Positions 1 to 7,634 of a stretch of 29,780 nucleotides of DNA are shown one piece after another. The notes beneath the pieces are model-generated. The model worked only from the letters and a program-made list of their open reading frames with translations, made no database searches and was not told the origin of the DNA. Both the position numbers and the translations under genes were made by a program. The DNA is taken from assembly GCA_003141795.1 (NCBI GenBank), contig PLNO01000086.1, positions 1-29,780 on the forward strand, read 5' to 3'. Positions within the stretch are counted from its first letter, which is position 1. Each line of letters starts with the position of its first letter. This DNA comes from Spirochaetaceae bacterium (GTDB lineage: Bacteria; Spirochaetota; Spirochaetia; SZUA-6; Fen-1364).

Positions 1-594
1 GGGATCGGTGTAAATCTCCGGCGTGATCGGTTCCGGGATGGCTTCCGCCGCGCCGCCGCCGTTATTGGTCAGGTCGGCGGCGTCCACCGAGGCGACGATC
101 TTGCCCTTGCCGTTGAGCTTCTTGGCCAGCCACTCGGCTCCGGCCTTGCCGAACTCCGTGTCGTTCACCGTGACGAGCGACGTGTACTGGTCGGTGCTGA
201 TCTTCGCGGCACAGAGGATGACCACGATGCCGGCCTTCATCGCCTTCTCGCACACCGGGGCGAGAGCGCTCGGGGAGTTGGGCGTGAGGATGATGGCGTC
301 CACCTTCTGGGCGATCATGTCCTCGATGTTCGCGATCTGCTTGTCCGCAGCGCCTCCCGATTCGGTGATGACCACGCTCTTGATCTGGTCCTTGTGCAAT
401 GCGGCCGCGGCCTTGAACTCCTCCGCGAGCTGAACCGACCAGCTATTGCCCAGGAAATAGATGTCGTAGCCGATCGTCCACGGCCCCTTGGTGTTCTTCG
501 CGGCCGGGCCCTTCTCCCCCGAACCCGCGGCGAAGATCGACGCGGTCGAAGCAAGCAGAAGGACTGCCGCGACAATGAGAGCTCTCTTTTTCAC
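1..594 (-). CDS. Sugar ABC transporter periplasmic substrate-binding protein (partial, 3' end off window)
   Basis: The visible 198 residues begin with a signal peptide (MKKRALIVAAVLLLAS, probable cut after the SIFAAG region) and continue into a type I periplasmic binding fold. Recognisable parts are the GYDIYFLGNSW first strand, the IANIEDMIAQKVDAIILTPN segment typical of ribose/galactose-type binding proteins, and a VVITESGGAADKQ stretch. It should bind a sugar or sugar-like ligand in the periplasm and deliver it to an ABC importer. ATPase and permease genes are expected beyond the left edge. The GTG start is chosen because GGAGG lies 5 bases upstream, and the nearby ATG is followed at once by a stop. 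It is the fourth gene of the leftward GntR operon, 66 bases after the preceding stop. The ligand cannot be told from the sequence. Confidence 0.85.
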   Translation of the reverse strand, partial: MKKRALIVAAVLLLASTASIFAAGSGEKGPAAKNTKGPWTIGYDIYFLGNSWSVQLAEEFKAAAALHKDQIKSVVITESGGAADKQIANIEDMIAQKVDAIILTPNSPSALAPVCEKAMKAGIVVILCAAKISTDQYTSLVTVNDTEFGKAGAEWLAKKLNGKGKIVASVDAADLTNNGGGAAEAIPEPITPEIYTDP

Positions 595-632
595 ATTTCC
601 CTCCTTCGGACACTGGAACTGACGTGCATGCA

Positions 633-656
633 ATTCGCAACGCGAATGCTGTTCGC
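633..656. other. Two mutually exclusive small hairpins between operon genes
   Basis: ATTCGC-aac-GCGAAT (633-647) overlaps GCGAA-tgctg-TTCGC (642-656), so only one can form at a time. They sit in the 66-base gap before the binding-protein gene. In sugar ABC operons such intergenic hairpins often stabilise or trim the binding-protein mRNA; that role here is inference. There is no T-run, so they do not look like a terminator. Confidence 0.4.
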
Positions 657-660
657 TTCT

Positions 661-1872
661 CTAATCCGCGGCGCTTCCCTCCGCGCTGGCCGCCTCCACG
701 CTCCGCCTGATCCACTCCAGGCGGGACCTCGGGATGAGCCCGAAGTTGTAGAAGTTCAGGCCCCGCGCCCCCGCCCGCACCGCCCGCGCCACCTTGGCGG
801 CGAGGTCTTCCGCGCCGCGGGTTTCCGGATGGAAGACGCGAAACCCCGCGGCGAGGTACGTGCCCGGGACGCACGTCGATGCCGCGTCGCGGATGTCGCT
901 TTCAACCTGCGCGGGTGCCGAGTCGTACGCGCAGACCACGAGACCGTCACAGGCCTCGCTGATGGCCCGCACATCGATACCCTGCAGCCACGCGCGTCCC
1001 GTCACGAGGCTCAGGAAATAGATCCTGGTTCGCGGCTGGGCGCTCGCCCGCAGAACGCGGCAGAGCTCCGTGACCGGATCGAAACGCCACTTCAAATACG
1101 CCCGAAGCTCATCATCATCCGAGAAGCCGTCGATCCCTCTCTCCACGAACCCGGTGTCGTCGGCGGGCACGTCACGTTCGAAGATGGCATCGAGACGCCT
1201 TCTCACCGACTGCTGGGCGCGTTGCACGTCAACGCCCGCGGCAGCGGCCTTCTTGCGGCACTCGGGACAGAAGCACAGGGAAAGGAGGAAGTCACCGCTG
1301 GTCGTCAGGCCAACCCCGTCCTTCTCGTGGTGGAACTCGTGCGCAAAGCCCATGAAGTTCGGCGACTCCAGCTCCAGGGAGTCCAGCTCGTAGTGCAGAG
1401 TCAGATCCTTCACGAGCGCGCTGAGGTAGGAGACGCACAGGGGATTGGAGGGACAGAGGTTGTAGAAGTTCCTGTCGCCGAACGCGTTCTGCGTGCATGC
1501 CTCGGGATGCTTCATCCCCAGCCGCGTGTTGTGCAGACAGACCGTCCATCCGTTGAGGCTGAAATTCCTTGCCGCTTTCAGTCCCGACAGCTCCCGCAGG
1601 ACGTCCCGTCCGCCCGCAATGAGCGAAGAGACCTGCGGCTTGAGCGGACTGTCCCGATAGAGAGAAAGCTCAGGCTCGAAGTAGATCGTGCCATCTTCGG
1701 GGAAGTAGACCTTGCGCCGCGGGCTGCGCGGCTGGAGAAAGCGCCCCGCATGGTAGGAGGTGGCGATGCTCAGCCCGCCGACGTGCGCGTCTCCCAGCAC
1801 TTCTTGGAGGACCTCCTCGATCCCGAGATCGATGATGTCCCAGGGGTAGATCCACATCGTTGTCCTGATCAT
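661..1872 (-). CDS. Unassigned TIM-barrel-like protein of a sugar catabolic operon
   Basis: This is a 403-residue cytoplasmic protein without signal peptide or membrane segment. It starts MIRTTMWIYPWDIIDLG. The middle has a cluster of polar residues: LDSLELESPNFMGF (about 163-176), then HEFHHEK (178-184), then a CFCPEC knuckle (C200, C202, C205) that may hold a metal. The alternating strand/helix pattern and the acidic residues at a strand end (LELE) resemble glycosidase-like (beta/alpha)8 proteins, but I cannot name a family or reaction. The start codon overlaps the stop of the upstream FGGY kinase by four bases (ATGA), so it is translationally coupled. A role in opening or processing the substrate of this operon is inference only. 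Confidence 0.7.
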   Translation of the reverse strand: MIRTTMWIYPWDIIDLGIEEVLQEVLGDAHVGGLSIATSYHAGRFLQPRSPRRKVYFPEDGTIYFEPELSLYRDSPLKPQVSSLIAGGRDVLRELSGLKAARNFSLNGWTVCLHNTRLGMKHPEACTQNAFGDRNFYNLCPSNPLCVSYLSALVKDLTLHYELDSLELESPNFMGFAHEFHHEKDGVGLTTSGDFLLSLCFCPECRKKAAAAGVDVQRAQQSVRRRLDAIFERDVPADDTGFVERGIDGFSDDDELRAYLKWRFDPVTELCRVLRASAQPRTRIYFLSLVTGRAWLQGIDVRAISEACDGLVVCAYDSAPAQVESDIRDAASTCVPGTYLAAGFRVFHPETRGAEDLAAKVARAVRAGARGLNFYNFGLIPRSRLEWIRRSVEAASAEGSAAD

Positions 1873-3389
1873 ACGGAGAGCGCCCCCCTGCGCACCGATG
1901 CCAGCTCGTCATCCAGGGCAAGGAGCTTCTGCTTGGCAAGCAGGTAACCGTCGTAGGAACCCTCGTATGTGCGGGTCCTGGCCGCATCGGGTGGGATCGT
2001 CTCCCCCAGACGGACCATCGTGGAGACTGCCTCGGTGACATTCTTGAAGACACCGCACCCCACCCCGGCGAGCATTGCCGCACCCAGGGCCGATGCTTCC
2101 GCGGTGCCCAGGGCCTGGACGGGCAGGCCGGTGACGTCCGCAATGATCCCCAGCCACAGGGCGCTCCTGGCCCCGCCGCCGCTCACGACGAGCCTTTGAA
2201 CCTTCTTGCCGGAACGCGAGCAGAGCTCGATGCATTCGCGGCAGTTGTACGCCACCCCCTCCAGCACCGCCCTGCCCAGCTCGGCAAGCCCGGAAGCTGC
2301 GCGCATCCCGATCCATGCGGCCCGGGCGTCCGAGCGCCAGTCGGGGCTTGCACTCCCGGTGAGGAAGGGAAGGAACAGGACGCCATCGGATCCGGCAGGC
2401 GCCCGGGCAGCGATACGGTCCAGCGCGCCCAGGTCGATGCCGGCACCCTGGTCTGCATTCAACACACCGGCGAGCCACCGATACGAGCGCCCACCCGACA
2501 GGATCGAGGCGAGCGCGTACCGTCGTCCTTCAATGGCATGCGGGTGGAACGTGAGCTTCCCGACCAGCGAAGCATCGATGCCCTCGACCGGCATGATGAG
2601 AGGGGATGCGGTACCGAGGCTGACGGCAGCCTCGCCTTCGGTCAGGATCCCCGAGCCGACGGCGGCGCATGCCATGTCCGCCGCACCCGCCACGACGGGG
2701 ATGCCTGCGTTCAGACCGAGGACCTTCGCCGCGCTGGCTGAGAGCTCCCCGACTTTTTCAGAGGACGGCTTCAGAGCCGGGAAAAGACGCGGAGGAACTC
2801 CGATCGCATCGATCAACCCGGCATCCCACTGCGCGGGGATCCCTTTCAGGAGGAGGAAATTGCCCGCATCGCTCGGCTCCGTGGAGACGACCCCGGTCAA
2901 ACGACACTGGATGTAGTCCTTGGCGGAGATGGCGAAGACCGCGCGTGCAAAGAGCGCAGGCTCGTGCTCACGGACCCAGAGGAGCTTTGCCAGGGTGAAC
3001 ACTTCGGAAGGGACGTTCCCCGTCTGCGCAACGATACGGGCGCGGATGGCGCTGGAAAGTCCGGCAGCCTCCTCGGAGCCACGGACATCGGCCAGGAGCA
3101 TGCACGGCCTCAAGGGCCTGTGATCCACGCCCAGAAGGACAAGCCCGCTCATGTGGCCGGAAAGCCCGATGGCCGCTATCGAGACGTCCTTCGACGTGTT
3201 CGCGCGCAGGGATGCCAGGGCAGAGCTCAGCGCCTCCCACCAGTCGTCGGGGGATTCTTCGAGGAAACCGGGCTGTGGCGAGCGTGAGGTGACAGGCGAT
3301 GCCGCGGAGGCGACCACGTCTCCTTTCGCAGAAACGAGCAGGACCTTGACCGAGGATGTTCCGATGTCGAATCCGGCGAGCACCTTCAC
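1869..3389 (-). CDS. FGGY-family carbohydrate kinase (xylulokinase-like)
   Basis: This 506-residue protein has the usual FGGY kinase length. The N-terminal phosphate motif GFDIGTSSVK (6-15) is clear. The catalytic base is probably D238 in VVAGAADMACAAVGSG. The C-terminal ATP-binding signature is VVSGGGARSALW (401-412), followed by EASALGAAMLAG. The enzyme should transfer phosphate from ATP to a hydroxyl of an imported sugar, ketose, polyol or aldonate in the cytoplasm. The exact sugar cannot be read from the sequence. It starts with GTG, and that codon overlaps the stop of the upstream GntR gene (GTGA), so regulator and kinase are coupled. Its own stop overlaps the next gene in the same way. 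It belongs to the xylulokinase-like part of the family rather than glycerol kinase, judged only by overall motif appearance. Confidence 0.9.
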   Translation of the reverse strand: MKVLAGFDIGTSSVKVLLVSAKGDVVASAASPVTSRSPQPGFLEESPDDWWEALSSALASLRANTSKDVSIAAIGLSGHMSGLVLLGVDHRPLRPCMLLADVRGSEEAAGLSSAIRARIVAQTGNVPSEVFTLAKLLWVREHEPALFARAVFAISAKDYIQCRLTGVVSTEPSDAGNFLLLKGIPAQWDAGLIDAIGVPPRLFPALKPSSEKVGELSASAAKVLGLNAGIPVVAGAADMACAAVGSGILTEGEAAVSLGTASPLIMPVEGIDASLVGKLTFHPHAIEGRRYALASILSGGRSYRWLAGVLNADQGAGIDLGALDRIAARAPAGSDGVLFLPFLTGSASPDWRSDARAAWIGMRAASGLAELGRAVLEGVAYNCRECIELCSRSGKKVQRLVVSGGGARSALWLGIIADVTGLPVQALGTAEASALGAAMLAGVGCGVFKNVTEAVSTMVRLGETIPPDAARTRTYEGSYDGYLLAKQKLLALDDELASVRRGALSV

Positions 3390-4183
3390 GAGTCGCCGCC
3401 TCGATTCTCGTCGCTCCTGTTCAGCCGGGACCAGATCGATTCGGAGTCACTCTCCTGCGGCAGCCAATCCAGCAGTACCGCAAAACGGTCGCCGCGGATG
3501 TAGCTCTGGACGTATTCGATGACCCTCATGTCACGGAGGTAGGCGACACGCTCGGAGTAGATCACGGGATCCCCCGCATTGACGGAGAGCTGTTCCACCA
3601 CCTCGCCCTGCGCCCTCACGGCGGTGTAGCTGTCGCTGGCCCAGGTCGGACGCAGCCCGTACCGCCTGTCCAGCGCGGCATAGAGGCTGGATTCCACGTC
3701 GACCGAGGCCAGGTTCTCGACGCTGGCGACCGGCAGGTATGAGGAAACCAGGGCAAGGGGAATCCCATCGGACAGGAAGACCCTCCGCACATTCCAGACC
3801 AGGCTCGGGGCCTCCAGAGAGAGCGCCGTGCAGACGCGCGCGCCGGGCGTTTCCTTTTCCAGGGAAATGAGCTTGACCGATGGCTGATGCCCGCGTCGAC
3901 GGATATCCTCGCTGAAGCTGGGGACCGATCGCGAGTGGCGGAGTATCCGCGGCTCGGCGACGTATGTCCCCTTCCCCTGCTTCCTGTAGATGAAAGCCTG
4001 ATGCTCCAGCTCGTCGAGTGCCTGCTTGACGGTTCCGCGGCTGACGCCATACTTCTTGACGAGCTCCGGCTCCGAGGGGAGCAAGGTGTGCGGTTTCGCG
4101 GCTTTGATGATTGCCATCAAATCGCCGGCGATTCTAAGGTAGAGGGGGGCATTGGTCTGAAAACTCTGGTTCGGTATGTCCAT
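3386..4183 (-). CDS. GntR-family transcriptional regulator, UTRA (HutC-type) effector domain
   Basis: The protein has 265 residues. An N-terminal winged helix-turn-helix spans about residues 13-80, with LPSEPELVKKYGVSRGTVKQ as the recognition region and the family wing sequence KQGKGTYVAEP. It is followed by a UTRA ligand-binding domain (about 95-240) in the HutC style. It should bind a sugar phosphate or other pathway intermediate and release DNA. It is the first gene of the leftward operon, with start MDIPNQ and GAGG upstream. A perfect 26-bp inverted repeat lies 41 bases upstream of its start. That places its probable operator over its own promoter and over the divergent hydrolase promoter, implying autoregulation and control of both arms. 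Confidence 0.93.
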   Translation of the reverse strand: MDIPNQSFQTNAPLYLRIAGDLMAIIKAAKPHTLLPSEPELVKKYGVSRGTVKQALDELEHQAFIYRKQGKGTYVAEPRILRHSRSVPSFSEDIRRRGHQPSVKLISLEKETPGARVCTALSLEAPSLVWNVRRVFLSDGIPLALVSSYLPVASVENLASVDVESSLYAALDRRYGLRPTWASDSYTAVRAQGEVVEQLSVNAGDPVIYSERVAYLRDMRVIEYVQSYIRGDRFAVLLDWLPQESDSESIWSRLNRSDENRGGDS

Positions 4184-4213
4184 TTTGGGTTTCCCATCCT
4201 CAAAAGCGAGTGT

Positions 4214-4242
4214 ACTATATGGTCATCTACTTGACTTGTCAA
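4214..4242 (-). promoter_or_regulatory. Leftward sigma-70-type promoter of the GntR-kinase operon
   Basis: Read on the minus strand, TTGACA (4237-4242) is followed after exactly 17 bases by TATAGT (4214-4219). The -35 is a perfect match and the -10 matches 5 of 6. It lies 31 bases before the GntR start. The -35 is inside the inverted repeat, so a bound regulator would block it. Confidence 0.8.
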
Positions 4243-4249
4243 GTAGATG
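4224..4249. promoter_or_regulatory. Probable GntR operator: perfect 26-bp inverted repeat
   Basis: Two perfect 12-base arms (CATCTACTTGAC and its reverse complement GTCAAGTAGATG) are separated by TT. The repeat lies between divergent genes, one of which encodes a GntR regulator. GntR dimers bind such inverted repeats. It covers the -35 elements of both divergent promoters. It could also fold as a hairpin in RNA, but its position over both promoters makes a DNA operator the better reading. Confidence 0.82.
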
Positions 4250-4259
4250 AGCGTACAAG
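4231..4259 (+). promoter_or_regulatory. Rightward promoter of the lactonase-creatininase operon
   Basis: TTGACT (4231-4236) is followed after 17 bases by TACAAG (4254-4259). The -35 matches 5 of 6 consensus bases and the -10 only 4 of 6, so it is weaker than the leftward promoter. Its -35 lies in the centre of the 26-bp inverted repeat. The start codon is about 20 bases downstream of the -10, which leaves a very short leader. Confidence 0.6.
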
Positions 4260-4279
4260 ATTGAACACAGGAGAGTGCC

Positions 4280-5227
4280 ATGCCACATGTCATGACCGTT
4301 CTTGGAGAAATTGCGCCCGACGCGCTGGGAATCACGTATTCGCACGAGCATTTGATCTCTGCTCCGCCCCCGCGGATATCGAGCCTGGACCCCGATCTCA
4401 TCCTCGATGACGAGAAAGCCATCGTCCAGGAGCTTTCACTGTTCCAGGCACTCGGGGGAAAATCGATCTGCGATGCGTCGGCGATCGACTACGGGAGAAA
4501 CATCAAGGCCATCGTCCGCGTGGCGAAAGCCTCCGGGATCAACGTCATCGCCACCGCGGGTTTCAACAAGGCCCTCTACTTCGAGGACTGGATCCACAAG
4601 GCAACGCCCGATGAGCTGTACGAGAGGATCCACACGGAGATCACCGCGGGAATAGAGGGCACGTCGCACCGGGCAGGGATGCTGAAGTTCGGCACGTCGT
4701 ACGGGATGATGAAACCCGTCGAGGTCAAGGCGGCACGCGCGGTGTGCAGGGTCCAGCGGGAGACGGGCGCGCCCCTGTTCACCCACACCGAGTTCGGAAC
4801 CCTGGGCCTGGAGCAGGTCGCGCTGCTGAAGGAAGAGAAGGTCGATCTCGGCCGGGTCTGCATCGGTCATCAGGACAGGAACCCGGACCTGTGGAACATC
4901 CGCAAGATCGCGAGCCAGGGCTGCTTCGTCGGGATCGATCAGATCAGCAAGGTGAAATACTTTCCGGATCAGGTGCGCATCGACCTGATCATCGCCCTCG
5001 TGGAAAAAGGGCTCCATGAGCACATCATGATCGGCGGGGACCTCGCACGGCGCTCCTATCTCAAGGCGTACGGCGGGGGGCCGGGATACGGGTATATCGC
5101 CGGTTCATTCATCGGGCGGCTCAGGGAGGAGATGGCCGAAAGGTCGTTTACGGCCAGCAGGATCGACCGCGTCGTGGAGGACCTCCTGGTGAACAACCCC
5201 CGGCGCTTTTTCACGATAGCACGATGA
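4280..5227 (+). CDS. Phosphotriesterase-family metal hydrolase, probable sugar lactonase
   Basis: This 315-residue cytoplasmic TIM barrel belongs to the phosphotriesterase family of the amidohydrolase superfamily. All binuclear metal ligands can be placed: H22 and H24 (SHEHL), K136 (MLKFGTS, the lysine normally carboxylated), H169 (FTHTE), H197 (GHQDRN) and D254 (GGDLARR). Relatives outside the true phosphotriesterases are mostly lactonases, including enzymes that open sugar-acid lactones or their phosphates. With a sugar kinase and an ABC binding protein across the divergent promoter, a lactonase role fits best, but the substrate is inferred. The start MPHVM has AGGAGA six bases upstream. 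Its stop overlaps the next start (ATGA), coupling it to the creatininase-family gene. Confidence 0.85.
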   Translation: MPHVMTVLGEIAPDALGITYSHEHLISAPPPRISSLDPDLILDDEKAIVQELSLFQALGGKSICDASAIDYGRNIKAIVRVAKASGINVIATAGFNKALYFEDWIHKATPDELYERIHTEITAGIEGTSHRAGMLKFGTSYGMMKPVEVKAARAVCRVQRETGAPLFTHTEFGTLGLEQVALLKEEKVDLGRVCIGHQDRNPDLWNIRKIASQGCFVGIDQISKVKYFPDQVRIDLIIALVEKGLHEHIMIGGDLARRSYLKAYGGGPGYGYIAGSFIGRLREEMAERSFTASRIDRVVEDLLVNNPRRFFTIAR

Positions 5228-5973
5228 AAAAGACTGTCGAATGGGCCCGCCTCACGTGGGAGGAGGCGGCCGAGGCTGTGCAGCGGCAACCGTTTGCAAT
5301 ACTTCCCCTGGGGGCGATCGAGGAGCACGGGCCGCACATGACGTTGGGCAGCGACTGCAGCGCCGCGGATGCCTTCGCGTCGCGCCTTGCATCGGAAACC
5401 GAATGCATCCTCCTGCCGACCATCCCCTACGGGCAGGTCTGGTCCCTGAAGGGATTTCCCGGCTCCCTCACGATCAGCAATGAGACGCTGGTGGCGCTCC
5501 TCGTGGACCTGTGCACGAGCCTGGGAGCCCACGGCTTCAAGGGTGTCATCGGAGTGACGGGTCACCTGGGAAACCTTGCGGGGATGAAGAGCGCCTCACG
5601 GGTGTTGTACGACGCGGGCGGGACGCCGCTTCTTTCCCTCTTCTACCCCGGCCTGGACGAGATCGCCGCACGGGTGTGCACGACACCCCGCGCGCACCGT
5701 TCGATCATCCACGCTGACGAGATCGAGACCTCGCTTCTCCTGGCCATGGATCCGCAATGTGTGCGCATGGAGAAGGCTGTCAGCGAATACCCCGCGTTCC
5801 CCGCGGACTTCGACGAGCGCGCAATCCCGTGGGACACCGTCTCGAAAACAGGTGCGTTCGGCGACCCGACGCAGGCCACGCGGGAAAAGGGCCGGCAGAT
5901 GCTCGACTTCGTTACCGCAAAGGCAGTCGGCATCGTCGCATCGTTCAAGGCAAGTCTCGGAGCAGCTCGGTAG
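5224..5973 (+). CDS. Creatininase-family metal-dependent amidohydrolase
   Basis: The protein has 249 residues, the usual size for the family. The signature LPLGAIEEHGPHMTLGSD (27-44) gives probable metal ligands E33, H35 and D44. The second site comes from GVTGHLGN (H114) and HADEIETS (E168). Compared with Pseudomonas creatininase, the glutamate of NGHYEN is replaced by glycine here (HLGN). Many non-creatininase members carry the same change, so the substrate is unlikely to be creatinine. Family members cleave cyclic or linear amide bonds such as those of creatinine or formamidopyrimidines. It is coupled to the upstream lactonase-like gene by an ATGA overlap. The pair may open a ring and remove an amine or formyl group from the same imported compound; that is inference. 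Confidence 0.85.
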   Translation: MKKTVEWARLTWEEAAEAVQRQPFAILPLGAIEEHGPHMTLGSDCSAADAFASRLASETECILLPTIPYGQVWSLKGFPGSLTISNETLVALLVDLCTSLGAHGFKGVIGVTGHLGNLAGMKSASRVLYDAGGTPLLSLFYPGLDEIAARVCTTPRAHRSIIHADEIETSLLLAMDPQCVRMEKAVSEYPAFPADFDERAIPWDTVSKTGAFGDPTQATREKGRQMLDFVTAKAVGIVASFKASLGAAR

Positions 5974-6004
5974 CGCCTGCAGGTGGTATGGGTCTCCGCC
6001 GGTC

Positions 6005-6033
6005 CGACACGGGGCCCCGCGGGCCCCGTGTCG
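6005..6033. terminator. Strong GC hairpin between convergent genes
   Basis: Perfect 13-base arms (CGACACGGGGCCC and its complement) surround a 3-base loop. It lies 32 bases after the creatininase stop and 12 bases after the LysM stop on the other strand. No T-run follows on either strand, so termination may need Rho or the hairpin may protect 3' ends. It can serve both converging transcripts. Confidence 0.6.
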
Positions 6034-6044
6034 CCGTGGAAAGA

Positions 6045-6803
6045 TCAATGTGAGGAAACTGTCGGATACTCCTGCGTGGGGTCGTAGTCACCGTCGCGCG
6101 TTTCGTTGTTCAGCGGCGGGATCACGAGCTTCTGTCCCACTTCGATGAGGTTCGGATTGGCCGGGTCCATGATCACGTTCTTGTTCGCATCGTACAGGAG
6201 TCGCCATTTCCACGGGTCATTGTACACGAACGGGTACGCGGCGATCCTCCAGAAACAATCCCTCAGGGGGAGTCGCAGCCGCACGACGTAGTACTTCGGC
6301 AGCACGGGTGGCACCGCGGGCTGCGCCGCCGGTGCGGCAGCCGGCTGCGGCTTGGCAGCAACCGGGGCAATGTTCGCCAGCACGGCGAGGGCTGCCTTGG
6401 AGAGTGTCGTGCTCTTTGGGTAGTCCTTTGCGTCAAGAGCGTCCTTGGCCTGACCGACATCGGTCACCGCGGTGTCGTAGGCATCCTTGAAGTTCTTGTC
6501 GGCATCGATCGACTTCGCGTACGCAACCCGGTCCTTCGCGTTGTTGAGCCACCCGTTTGCACGGTAGAACTCGGTCATCATGGCGACGTAGTCGTCCGAC
6601 TTGGCGAAAAGCTCTTTTGCCTGCGCGGCAAGGGTGGCAGACCCGTCATAGTTTCCATCGTCCAACGCGCGTTGCGATTGCGTGATCAACTGCTGGGCCT
6701 TGAGGTAGTACTCATTGGCGAGCAGTGACTGCGCCATGAGCGGCATGGCCACACCGAGGAGCAGCACCAGGCCCGTCAGAAGGAGCAGGTGTGTCTTTTT
6801 CAT
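6045..6803 (-). CDS. Exported LysM-domain protein
   Basis: This 252-residue protein has a signal peptide (hydrophobic stretch 5-23, probable cut after PLMAQ or nearby). A helical region (about 25-140) is rich in Ala, Asp and Lys and resembles tandem TPR-like or coiled segments. It is followed by a Pro/Ala linker (about 145-168) and a C-terminal LysM domain starting YYVVRLRLPLRDCFWRIA and ending VGQKLVIPP. LysM domains bind peptidoglycan, so it should sit in the periplasm on the cell wall. I associate this LysM variant (DCFW, NDPWKW) with spirochaete proteins. The start is 1 base after the stop of the upstream lipoprotein gene, with a G-rich ribosome site inside that gene, so the two are made together. 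Confidence 0.85.
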   Translation of the reverse strand: MKKTHLLLLTGLVLLLGVAMPLMAQSLLANEYYLKAQQLITQSQRALDDGNYDGSATLAAQAKELFAKSDDYVAMMTEFYRANGWLNNAKDRVAYAKSIDADKNFKDAYDTAVTDVGQAKDALDAKDYPKSTTLSKAALAVLANIAPVAAKPQPAAAPAAQPAVPPVLPKYYVVRLRLPLRDCFWRIAAYPFVYNDPWKWRLLYDANKNVIMDPANPNLIEVGQKLVIPPLNNETRDGDYDPTQEYPTVSSH

Positions 6804-6804
6804 A

Positions 6805-7506
6805 TTAGTTCCCCCCCTGCTGGGTTCCGCCCGGCACGGTGAAGCCCTCGTCTTTCAAGTTCTGCTGGGCGTCGGCAGCCTTCTTTTCAGAGGCCGACCC
6901 GCCCGCTTGAGCGTCCTTCAGGGCCTGCTCTGCCGCATCCTTCTTCTGCTGCGCCACCTTGGCGACGGCGTCGAACATGTCGCCGGATTGTGAGAAATCC
7001 TTTCCGGCATTCTCGATGTCCGCCGCGCTCTTCTCCTGCAGCGCACGCTGGTAGACGACGTTCGCCTGTGCATAGTCGTCTTTGACGGCGACGGACGCCT
7101 TCAGGTCGTCGGCTGCCTTCTTCGATGCCTCCGTCTGCGCCTGTTGCTTGTCCATCAGGAGCGCGCCTCCCTTGGTGAGGACCGCGTTGAACGCCGTGAT
7201 GGCTGCCTGAAGGGACGTACGGGAAGCGTCGTTATCCTTTCCATACGTGTCCTGTCCCGCCTGCAGATCCTTGACCCCCGCGGCGTAGTCGTCGGGGTCG
7301 TAGGTTGCGAGGCCGTAGCCGTCCACCTTCTGCTGGAGCGCTTTCGCCTGGCTGAGCTCGGCATCCGGGGCGGCTGCCGCTTGCTTCTCCGGCTGGGTCG
7401 CCTCAGGGGTTTTCTCTGGCTCGGGTTGCTTCGGCGGTGCGCTCGCGCAGGAAACGACGAACGCCAGCGCTGCAAGCAGTGTGACAAGAGACGCTATCTT
7501 CTTCAT
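6805..7506 (-). CDS. Putative lipoprotein, Ala/Lys/Gln-rich helical
   Basis: This 233-residue protein begins MKKIASLVTLLAALAFVVSC. A lipobox FVVSC puts the acylated cysteine at residue 20. This box is looser than the usual L(A/S)(G/A)C, as in many spirochaete lipoproteins. After a Pro/Glu-rich linker (about 24-50) the protein is almost wholly helical and charged, with long Ala/Gln/Lys/Asp stretches that suggest coiled coil. It ends GGTQQGGN. The frame is open 39 codons further upstream, but the ATG at 7506 is chosen because AAGGAG lies 7 bases before it and only this start gives a signal peptide. It is co-transcribed with the LysM gene, so both probably act at the envelope. I see no enzyme motif and no clear sigma-70 promoter upstream. 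Confidence 0.8.
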   Translation of the reverse strand: MKKIASLVTLLAALAFVVSCASAPPKQPEPEKTPEATQPEKQAAAAPDAELSQAKALQQKVDGYGLATYDPDDYAAGVKDLQAGQDTYGKDNDASRTSLQAAITAFNAVLTKGGALLMDKQQAQTEASKKAADDLKASVAVKDDYAQANVVYQRALQEKSAADIENAGKDFSQSGDMFDAVAKVAQQKKDAAEQALKDAQAGGSASEKKAADAQQNLKDEGFTVPGGTQQGGN

Positions 7507-7574
7507 CTGCACACTCCTTCTCGTCATGGAACATTCAAAAGCCGGGCGGGCACTACGAACGGGAGGCGTCCTGA

Positions 7575-7606
7575 CCCGCCATGAGAAAGCTACAGGCCAT
7601 GGCGGG
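7575..7606. repeat. Inverted repeat upstream of the lipoprotein gene
   Basis: Perfect 9-base arms CCCGCCATG and CATGGCGGG are separated by 14 bases. It lies about 70-100 bases upstream of the lipoprotein start. It could be an operator or an RNA hairpin in the 5' leader. No regulator gene is adjacent, so its function is open. Confidence 0.4.
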
Positions 7607-7634
7607 CGGAATCTGCCCCTCATTTCATGATCCG

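Noticed and set aside
4224..4249. Rho-independent terminator reading of the 26-bp palindrome
   Set aside because: It lies between divergent gene starts, has no T-run, and overlaps two promoter -35 boxes, so an operator is the better explanation.
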